DNA of 64,000 nt from NCBI RefSeq assembly GCF_020923495.1, contig NZ_CP064048.1:3845001-3909000 (forward strand). The letters are read 5' to 3'. The stretch's first letter is position 1; each line of letters opens with the position of its first letter. The DNA is from Brevibacillus sedimenti. Its GTDB lineage: Bacteria > Bacillota > Bacilli > Brevibacillales > Brevibacillaceae. Made by a program: the position numbers and the translations under genes. Shown in pieces: positions 58,656-64,000 of the stretch. Below the pieces are notes generated by a model. That model had not been told where the DNA came from. It ran no database searches and was given only the letters and a program-made list of their open reading frames with translations.

Positions 58656-59420
58656 TTATGTGCGCCGTTTTTGCATCGTGCGAACAACGATGAACAAGAT
58701 CACGAGCACGATCAGGACAAGCGGCAGCCAATTCTTTAGATTGTCTGTTATGGTGGAGGTATCATTTCCCAATTCATTTCCCGGACCTTGCCCAGGTGTG
58801 AAATGCCCCACTTTCAATTCAGGCATGTTGAAACATGTCTGAAGGCTTTGCAAGATCTCATCCTTGTGAGTGATGAACGCCTGCTGATCCGGTTCCTTCA
58901 CGCCAACCCCGAACAGCCCGGGATTCCCCAACGCCTGCAGTGTCAGATCAAAACTTTCCCGTACTTTCTGATCCAATGCCGCATCTTTTCCCTTGATGAC
59001 AGGGGAAAGGGCATCATAGGTAGCCAACGCTTTGGCAAGCAGCAGTTTGCTCTGCTGATAGTTGGCGAATTCCTTCTCCGCGCTTTCCAGGCGCCTTGCA
59101 ACGTTTAACACAAGCGTCTTCTGGTACGCACTGATTGCAGCCTGTTTATCCTGGGCCTGCAACGCTTGCGTGATCGCCTGACTCGGCTCCGGCCCCATGT
59201 GCATGTCCAGTTCCTGTTTGATGCTCTCAAAGGTCTTGGAAGCTCCTGCGTAGTCAGCCGGCGTTTGATTCAGTTTTGCTACGACTTGTTTGTAGTTCTC
59301 TGCCACAGCCTCTTCGTTTGGATTGCCGTATGAATACGCGAACGCCGCATGCGGCACAAGCGTAAACACCGCCAATAACAAAGCAAAGAGGGAGGACATG
59401 AACTTACGTGCATAAGACAT
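58656..59420 (-). CDS. Secreted, membrane-anchored FTR1-associated iron-binding domain protein
   Basis: This 254-residue protein has a signal peptide (cleaved near AAFA-YSYG), a helical domain, and a C-terminal membrane anchor (WLPLVLIVLVILFIVVR) with basic end. The helical region (GNPNEEAVAENYKQVVAKLN, LVLNVARRLESAEKEFANYQQSKLLLAKALATYDALSP in parts, NPGLFGVGVKEPD) resembles the extracellular domain fused to many FTR1 permeases. Here it is a separate gene. GGGGGGCTGGG precedes ATG 59420. It follows the lipoprotein gene by 42 bases. Confidence 0.78.
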   Translation of the reverse strand: MSYARKFMSSLFALLLAVFTLVPHAAFAYSYGNPNEEAVAENYKQVVAKLNQTPADYAGASKTFESIKQELDMHMGPEPSQAITQALQAQDKQAAISAYQKTLVLNVARRLESAEKEFANYQQSKLLLAKALATYDALSPVIKGKDAALDQKVRESFDLTLQALGNPGLFGVGVKEPDQQAFITHKDEILQSLQTCFNMPELKVGHFTPGQGPGNELGNDTSTITDNLKNWLPLVLIVLVILFIVVRTMQKRRT

Positions 59421-59462
59421 TACCCAGCCCCCCTGCAAATCCACTTTTCTTATTCTGTTACA

Positions 59463-60638
59463 TTATTTCCCGTATTTTTCAAGCAAGTCGAGCACAGGCT
59501 TGATCTGTTTGAAACTCTCATCTGCTTTTGCCTTGTCCTGAGCTTTTACGGCGTCAAGATACTGCTGCGCAAGTTTCTGGAGGGCATCCGCTTTCTCCGC
59601 ACTGCCGAGAGCCTTCGGCAGATCCGTCTTGATCATATCGATGAACAGAGCTCCTTCGAGCGCGGTGATTGCTGCCTTGTCGTTGCCCCAGTTTTCAACA
59701 GACGCTTCATATTCACTCTTGGCTGTCTTCGCAATCGCGCGCACATACGCTTGATTGATTGTGTCGCCTTTGACGTTTTTCACGTCGTTGGAGAGATCGA
59801 ACTGGCTGTTAATGAAATCGGCATCTTTTTTGTCGTGTTTCTCCAGGTAGGACTGTAGGGATTGGAAAAACGCCCAGCCTTCTGCCTGACCTACTCTCGC
59901 GTCATCCGCCTTGCCTTCTTTCACCAGTTTCTCAATCTTGTAGGCGTATCCTTTTTCAGCGCCCGATGCCAGGTAGAATGCTTTCATGATGGATTTGTCG
60001 ACGACTTGCTTGCCAAGGTTAAACGCGAGATTGTCGCCTTTTTCAATGGCGCCTTCCATCTCGGCAAAACCAGCGTCAATTGCGCTGACGAGTTGTGTTT
60101 CATACGCATTGTCGCGCTTCTCGATCATCGCTTTCAGCACGCCGTTATAATATTCTTTTGCTTCGCCCAATTCTTTTTTCGCTTCGTCTTTGTTGGCGAA
60201 TTGATCATTTGCTCCCTTGAACTCGTTGCGAATGGAAAGGAACGCTACTTTTTGCAGCAATTTATCGCCGATCTGGGCAACAACTTTTGCCGGCAGCTGA
60301 CCGTCCTTGCCTGCGTTCAAAGCAGCAGTGATTTGTTCATTTACTTGTGCACTGTTCGCTTCATCCATGGATTGAACATGAGATTTTAATTTTTCGTCGT
60401 ACAGTTTGATCGCTTTGTCCCAATCCACTTGTTCTGCTTTCAAGACTCCTACCAGTTCTTTGGTTGCACCGACAAGATCAGCAACCGCAGATTTCCTGGC
60501 CTCCTCTTGCGCAGCCGGTTGTTGTGTCGTTTGGGTCTGCGCATTGTCTTGAGGCTGCGCCGCAGGCTTGTCACCGCATCCAGCAAGCAGCAGGCTCATG
60601 ACCAAAGCAGTCGTGGAAAGAACTTTTACCGGTTTCAT
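59463..60638 (-). CDS. EfeO/EfeM-like iron-uptake lipoprotein
   Basis: This 391-residue lipoprotein has a lipobox MSLLLAGCGDKP, a Gln-rich linker, then an all-helical domain of about 340 residues with repeats like DANKEEAKKELGEAKEYYNGVLKAMIEKR-type coils. Such proteins, EfeO/EfeM or imelysin-like, deliver iron to FTR1 permeases. No HxxE motif stands out, so the exact subgroup is open. It is the first gene of the operon; its promoter carries a perfect Fur box. Confidence 0.78.
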   Translation of the reverse strand: MKPVKVLSTTALVMSLLLAGCGDKPAAQPQDNAQTQTTQQPAAQEEARKSAVADLVGATKELVGVLKAEQVDWDKAIKLYDEKLKSHVQSMDEANSAQVNEQITAALNAGKDGQLPAKVVAQIGDKLLQKVAFLSIRNEFKGANDQFANKDEAKKELGEAKEYYNGVLKAMIEKRDNAYETQLVSAIDAGFAEMEGAIEKGDNLAFNLGKQVVDKSIMKAFYLASGAEKGYAYKIEKLVKEGKADDARVGQAEGWAFFQSLQSYLEKHDKKDADFINSQFDLSNDVKNVKGDTINQAYVRAIAKTAKSEYEASVENWGNDKAAITALEGALFIDMIKTDLPKALGSAEKADALQKLAQQYLDAVKAQDKAKADESFKQIKPVLDLLEKYGK

Positions 60639-60668
60639 GTTACGAGGTCCCCCTAAGGTGCGTTTTAT

Positions 60669-60727
60669 TGATAATCATTATCACTCTCAGCAAAACTCAT
60701 TGTAAAGATAATGAGACTCGTTGTCAA
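60669..60727 (-). promoter_or_regulatory. Fur-controlled promoter of the iron/glycosylation operon
   Basis: TTGACA (complement of 60722-60727), a 17-base spacer, TACAAT (60699-60704) on the minus strand; then a perfect 7-1-7 Fur box TGATAATCATTATCA at 60669-60683, about 16 bases after the -10. Both elements are near consensus, so iron-starvation induction is expected. Confidence 0.93.
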
Positions 60728-60742
60728 TTAGCAAAGAAAAAA

Positions 60743-62047
60743 TTATCGGCCAATCGCTATATAATCGAACCCCATCTGCTCCAGTTTCGCTCGTTGATAA
60801 AGAGAGCGAAAATCAAACATAACCTTGCGCGACAAGGCCTGAGCTACTCTGTCCAAATCAAGTTGGCGAAACGATGGCCAATCTGTGACGATTACGATTC
60901 CGTCCTGGCCGGCCGCTGCTTCATACTCGTCTTCGGCGTAGAGACACCCATCTCCCCACAACTGCCTGGCCTCATCCAGCGCCTGCGGATCATACAGCGT
61001 CAGTTCTGCCCCCAACTGCAGCAGTTGGTTGATGATGGGAATTGCCGGGGATTGGCGCATGTCGCTGGTTCCCCCTTTGAAGGCTGTTCCCAGCACGCCA
61101 AGTTTGATGCCGTCCAGGGTGTTGTAATAATCACTGATCTTTTGGACAGCGTAGCGATGCTGCATGTGGTTGCTCTCCATCACTGCTTCGATGATCGGCA
61201 GGGGCATCCCCCTCTCGCGGAAAAAGTGCGCAAAGGCTGCCGTGTCCTTTGGCAGGCAGGAGCCCCCGTAACCAGGACCCGGTTGAAGATAAGCCGGACC
61301 AATACGAGGGTCCTGGCCAATCGCCCGAGCGATTGTCAAGACATCTGCACCGGCCAGATCACACACTCTGGAAATCTCGTTGATAAACGCTACCTTCATC
61401 GCCAGAAAGCTGTTTGCGCTGTATTTGATCATCTCTGCTGTCTGAAAGTTGGTATAGATAAACGGTACCTCGCGTTCAATCAACGGCTGATAGATGCGCT
61501 GCAACCGTTCGATTGGAACAGAACGATCCGTCCCGATCACAACGCGATCAGGCTTCATAAAGTCGGCGATGGCCGATCCCTCCCGCAAAAATTCAGGGTT
61601 GGTCGCCACCTCAAAAGAACAAATGCCCGCCAGCCGTTCCCCGAGAAATTCCTTCACTCGCTGGGTCGTGCCCGGCGGGACTGTGCTCTTGATCACGATC
61701 AGTTTGTCTTCCGTCATGTGTTCGCTGATGGTGGACACGGCTGCGAACAGGTCGGACAGTTCGACGCTGCCATCAGGGAGACTGGGGGTTCCCACCGCGA
61801 CAAAAATGACATCAGCGGATCGAATCGCAATGGAAGCATCGGGTGTAAACGTCAACAGTCCCTTCTGCATACTCTGGGCCATCCATTCTTCCAGTCCCGG
61901 TTCGTAGAAAGGAACCTGCCCTTTGTTCAGCGATTCGATCTTCTCCTTGTCCACATCGGTACAAACGACAGGCCATCCAAAAGCAGAAAGGCCGACCGCT
62001 GTTGTCAATCCGACATAACCCGCTCCTAACACGGCAACCTTATCCAT
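60743..62047 (-). CDS. ugd: UDP-glucose 6-dehydrogenase family protein
   Basis: This 434-residue enzyme has the NAD motif VAVLGAGYVGLTTAVGL, VIFVAVGTPSLPDGSVEL, ATNPEFLREGSAIADFMKPDRVVIG in parts, the catalytic Cys in PGPGYGGSCLPKDT, and VLGTAFKGGTSDMRQSP. This is the UDP-glucose / GDP-mannose dehydrogenase family; similarity favours UDP-glucose, giving UDP-glucuronate. It overlaps the upstream membrane gene by 8 bases. Its stop lies only 16 bases before the Fur-controlled promoter of the next operon, so read-through into it is possible. Confidence 0.9.
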   Translation of the reverse strand: MDKVAVLGAGYVGLTTAVGLSAFGWPVVCTDVDKEKIESLNKGQVPFYEPGLEEWMAQSMQKGLLTFTPDASIAIRSADVIFVAVGTPSLPDGSVELSDLFAAVSTISEHMTEDKLIVIKSTVPPGTTQRVKEFLGERLAGICSFEVATNPEFLREGSAIADFMKPDRVVIGTDRSVPIERLQRIYQPLIEREVPFIYTNFQTAEMIKYSANSFLAMKVAFINEISRVCDLAGADVLTIARAIGQDPRIGPAYLQPGPGYGGSCLPKDTAAFAHFFRERGMPLPIIEAVMESNHMQHRYAVQKISDYYNTLDGIKLGVLGTAFKGGTSDMRQSPAIPIINQLLQLGAELTLYDPQALDEARQLWGDGCLYAEDEYEAAAGQDGIVIVTDWPSFRQLDLDRVAQALSRKVMFDFRSLYQRAKLEQMGFDYIAIGR

Positions 62048-62984
62048 TGCTCTCACCTCTGTTCCGATTCTTGCTGATCCAACTTCTCAATTCGCTCCAT
62101 GGTATGGGGAGAGCGATCCACGCCCACAGCCCTGCCAGATAGGAAAAGGCAAACTTCCATCCGTGCGTCAGCAATGCCACCTCGTATGCTTGCTGCCAGC
62201 CCACACCAGCAGTCACCAGCGAAAACGTCATGACACTCTCATACGTACCCAACCCGCCAGGCGTAAAATGAAACAGCTGCCCTGCGATCGTCATGCTGTT
62301 TACCCAGAGACCTTTCAGTACGGAAAGATCGATGGACAAGGCATTCGTCACTCCCAGCACAACAAACGCTTCCAGCCCCCAGCTGGCAGCAATCGCCGCA
62401 CAGATGAACCATCCTTTGGGGCCCGTAAAGGCTGTTTTGACGATCTGCACATGTTTTTTCAGCAAGGGCTTTTTCATCCCCCAGCGGAGCAAAACAACCA
62501 GACCTGCTGCCCCGATACCAGCGACCAGAAACAGAGTCGTCCACGTGTATGCAAGCCCCATCCAGAAGACGCCGATCCCCGCATATGCCGCCAGTACCAA
62601 CAGATCAAGCGATCGCATCACCACGACAGAATGCAGGGATTCATCCCACTGCACATCCTTTTCTTTCGCCAGCAATCCAATTCGCACGGCGTCCCCTGCC
62701 TTGACGGGCAAAACGTGATTGATGAACAAACTGTAGAATTGCGCATACAAAAAGACAGAAAACGCGACATCCTTATTCACATACCATTTCCAGGCAAACG
62801 CTCTGAGACAAAAGGCCATCCCGTAGAGGAGCGCCATCCCCGCAAGCGTAAACGGATGGTGAAGCAATGTGAGGAGCTGTCTGTTTATCGCCTTCAGATC
62901 CAAAAAGAACACGCACAATCCCACAAATGCGGCAAACAACATCAGTTTACACACAAAAAAAAGCAGACGCTTCCCCATACTCAT
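62040..62984 (-). CDS. LPG-synthase-like integral membrane protein (UPF0104/YbhN)
   Basis: This 314-residue protein has seven to eight helices with the family pattern FYSLFINHVLPVKAGDAVRIGLLA, VVMRSLDLLVLAAYAG, and GQLFHFTPGGLGTYESVMTF. It matches the membrane half of lysylphosphatidylglycerol synthases (LPG_synthase_TM), a group of lipid flippases or transferases commonly found beside glycosyltransferases. The start is uncertain among three close ATGs (62987, 62984, 62978) after AGAGGG. It is co-transcribed with ugd. Confidence 0.82.
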   Translation of the reverse strand: MSMGKRLLFFVCKLMLFAAFVGLCVFFLDLKAINRQLLTLLHHPFTLAGMALLYGMAFCLRAFAWKWYVNKDVAFSVFLYAQFYSLFINHVLPVKAGDAVRIGLLAKEKDVQWDESLHSVVVMRSLDLLVLAAYAGIGVFWMGLAYTWTTLFLVAGIGAAGLVVLLRWGMKKPLLKKHVQIVKTAFTGPKGWFICAAIAASWGLEAFVVLGVTNALSIDLSVLKGLWVNSMTIAGQLFHFTPGGLGTYESVMTFSLVTAGVGWQQAYEVALLTHGWKFAFSYLAGLWAWIALPIPWSELRSWISKNRNRGESNG

Positions 62985-63038
62985 CATGTCCCTCTTCCCG
63001 CCTGGAGGTTTACGCACTTCCGTATTTCCAACAGAAAG

Positions 63039-63076
63039 ATTATAAAGATCATAAAGGCAGTTCGCAATGATTCTCA
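63039..63076 (-). promoter_or_regulatory. Promoter before the LPG-like/ugd unit, with a degenerate Fur box
   Basis: TTGCGA (complement of 63062-63067), a 17-base spacer, TATAAT (63039-63044) on the minus strand. TGAGAATCATTGCGA (63062-63076) keeps 11 of 15 bases of the 7-1-7 Fur box and overlaps the -35. Confidence 0.55.
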
Positions 63077-63104
63077 GCTTCCCCCTGATTTTTCCGCCGG
63101 ACCA

Positions 63105-63132
63105 TAAAAAAACCCCCTGCGTTCCCAGGGGT
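63105..63132 (-). terminator. Minus-strand terminator hairpin
   Basis: AACCCCTGG / GCAGGGGGTT-type stem followed by TTTTTTT on the minus strand. It could stop read-through from the PH-domain gene. Confidence 0.65.
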
Positions 63133-63370
63133 TACAGTCTGTAGACAAAGTCCGCGGTGTCATGTGTGATGGTTTCCGCTCAAATCTCGCTGGCACATTG
63201 TATTGGTCACTTTGTGGGAACGTACGAGTTTGGTAACAGGAAATTCAGAGTGAAATGCATTGAATTTGTGCGGGAGAATAAAATGAACGGATTTGCGGCG
63301 AGGCATTGGCACCAAAGCCTTTTTACACGTATCAGATACGGATTTATAGTACAAGGTATCAATTGTAGGC

Positions 63371-63412
63371 GAACAGACAGGGGATTTCCCTGTCTGTTCT
63401 GGTTTCTTCTTA
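63371..63412. terminator. Strong hairpin after the PH-domain gene
   Basis: GAACAGACAGGG-GATTT-CCCTGTCTGTTC near-perfect stem with T-rich sequence on the plus-strand side; it lies 38 bases past the stop of the minus-strand gene. Confidence 0.6.
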
Positions 63413-63449
63413 AATAATAATTGCTATGCGAACCTCCTGCTCAGCCAAA

Positions 63450-63827
63450 CTATTTCAGTACATAGGTGGCCAAAACACTCTGCAGCTCGTAAATATCGAG
63501 TGACTTGTTAAACTGTTTTTGAATGGGAGTCGGACTACCGGAAATCCAGATTTTTAATTCAGCATCCAAATCAAAGGTACCCGCCGTTTCAATACTAAAA
63601 TGAATGATGCTTCTGTACGGGATGGAATGATATTCCGTCTTTTTGCCGGTCAATCCTTGCTTATCAACCAGTATCAAACGCTTGTTTGTAAAGATAAACA
63701 TATCACGAATCAATCTGTACGCTCTTTCAACATTCTCACCATTGGCCAGGATTTTGCTAAATTCTTTTTGAACCTCGGCAATATTTACCTCAGAAGCATT
63801 CCCCATCAAACCATCAAACAGTCCCAT
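63450..63827 (-). CDS. Bacterial PH-domain protein (YvbH-like, bPH_1)
   Basis: This 125-residue protein has MGLFDGLMGNASEVN at the N-terminus, then a PH-like fold: ERAYRLIRDMFIFTNKRLILVDKQGLTGKKTEYHSIPYRSI. The pattern 'hhxTNKRLhhhDxQGhTGKKxxYxSIPYxsI' is the signature of the bPH_1 domain (YvbH group). Its function is unknown. GGGGGG lies before ATG 63827. The gene is AT-rich and stands alone. Confidence 0.9.
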   Translation of the reverse strand: MGLFDGLMGNASEVNIAEVQKEFSKILANGENVERAYRLIRDMFIFTNKRLILVDKQGLTGKKTEYHSIPYRSIIHFSIETAGTFDLDAELKIWISGSPTPIQKQFNKSLDIYELQSVLATYVLK

Positions 63828-63900
63828 TTTAATTCCCCCCGATCATTAATTTCATTTTATAACCTCAATAACGGATAAATTCTTTATCTTTTTTATATTT

Positions 63901-63982
63901 TAAAAAAAACTCTTGAAAATTCAAGGGTTTTAGCTTGTATGTAATGGTGAGCTGGGCTGGGTTCGGCCCAACGAGCCCAGCC
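63901..63982. other. Two hairpins near the right window edge
   Basis: AAACTCTTGAA / TTCAAGGGTTT at 63904-63932 looks like a terminator. A GGGCTGGG ... CCCAGCCC-type palindrome (63951-63982) follows. The owner gene would lie beyond 64000. Confidence 0.4.
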
Positions 63983-64000
63983 TGACAAGTTCAATAAAGC

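Larger units (their letters stand above)
63077..63449. other. AT-rich intergenic region with two terminator-like hairpins
   Basis: No reliable gene is seen. Hairpins lie at 63105-63132 (AACCCCCTG / CAGGGGTT with T7 on the minus strand) and 63371-63412 (GAACAGACAGGG / CCCTGTCTGTTC with a T-rich tail on the plus strand). The ORF 63157-63417 lacks a ribosome binding site and has an unlikely composition. Confidence 0.5.

Noticed and set aside
63157..63417. 86-codon plus-strand ORF
   Set aside because: No ribosome binding site, odd composition, and its end runs through a strong hairpin.

Overview
The window looks like chromosomal DNA of a Gram-positive, endospore-forming Bacillales member, most probably Brevibacillus or a close relative. 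The evidence is the gene families: YktB, DUF3055, DUF1885, SR1P, a PdxK-type pyridoxine kinase, an L-box-controlled dapH operon and an IolQ-like regulator. The sequence is GC-rich over most of its length, with strong AGGAGG-type ribosome binding sites. The assignment is inferred from recognised families, not from a database search.

Positions 1-26,600 are ordinary housekeeping sequence. They hold a DUF4446 gene cut by the window edge, an endonuclease III-like glycosylase, YktB, a YrpB-type flavin oxidoreductase, arginine decarboxylase (speA), a large secreted beta-propeller protein, an SR1-type dual-function RNA with its peptide SR1P, an alpha/beta hydrolase and several small regulators. A lysine-riboswitch-controlled diaminopimelate operon (dapH, an ArgD-like aminotransferase, ykuR) diverges from a Fur-controlled flavodoxin. 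After these come a GNAT acetyltransferase, an EcsC protein, a SAM methyltransferase, a YknXYZ-like efflux system, pdxK, rarD and a second EamA transporter.

Positions 26,832-28,063 hold eleven tRNA genes, all on the minus strand (Ser, Glu, Val, Leu, Gly, Arg, Pro, Gly, Met, His, Leu in transcription order). Next come thiM and a YitT-family membrane gene with an unusual leader. Positions 30,455-42,390 hold an inositol-catabolism cluster (two Gfo/Idh dehydrogenases, a sugar ABC transporter, iolD, iolE, iolB, iolC) with its LacI-type repressor. Three copies of an AAGCGCTT palindrome, resembling the Geobacillus IolQ operator, mark it as one regulon.

Positions 42,400-53,100 are an accessory region that is visibly more AT-rich in its first half. 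It holds a candidate type I toxin, a PadR/VanZ pair, an intact IS21-family element that landed on the start codon of a small membrane-protein gene, a decayed gene, a two-gene module joining a ScoMcrA-like SRA reader domain to a NERD nuclease-type protein, and a HIT / MazG-like / PLD-helicase operon.

Positions 53,104-62,984 are the most unusual part. Seven tightly packed genes behind a promoter with a perfect 7-1-7 Fur box combine an FTR1 iron permease, two iron-uptake-type surface proteins, a UDP-glucuronate-4-epimerase-like enzyme, a polyprenyl-phosphate-type GT2, a GT-C glycosyltransferase and a membrane phosphodiesterase. Immediately upstream lie UDP-glucose dehydrogenase and an LPG-synthase-like membrane protein. 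I read this as an iron-starvation-induced uronic-acid surface-glycan and iron-uptake system. That reading is inference, but the pathway logic is complete enough to test.
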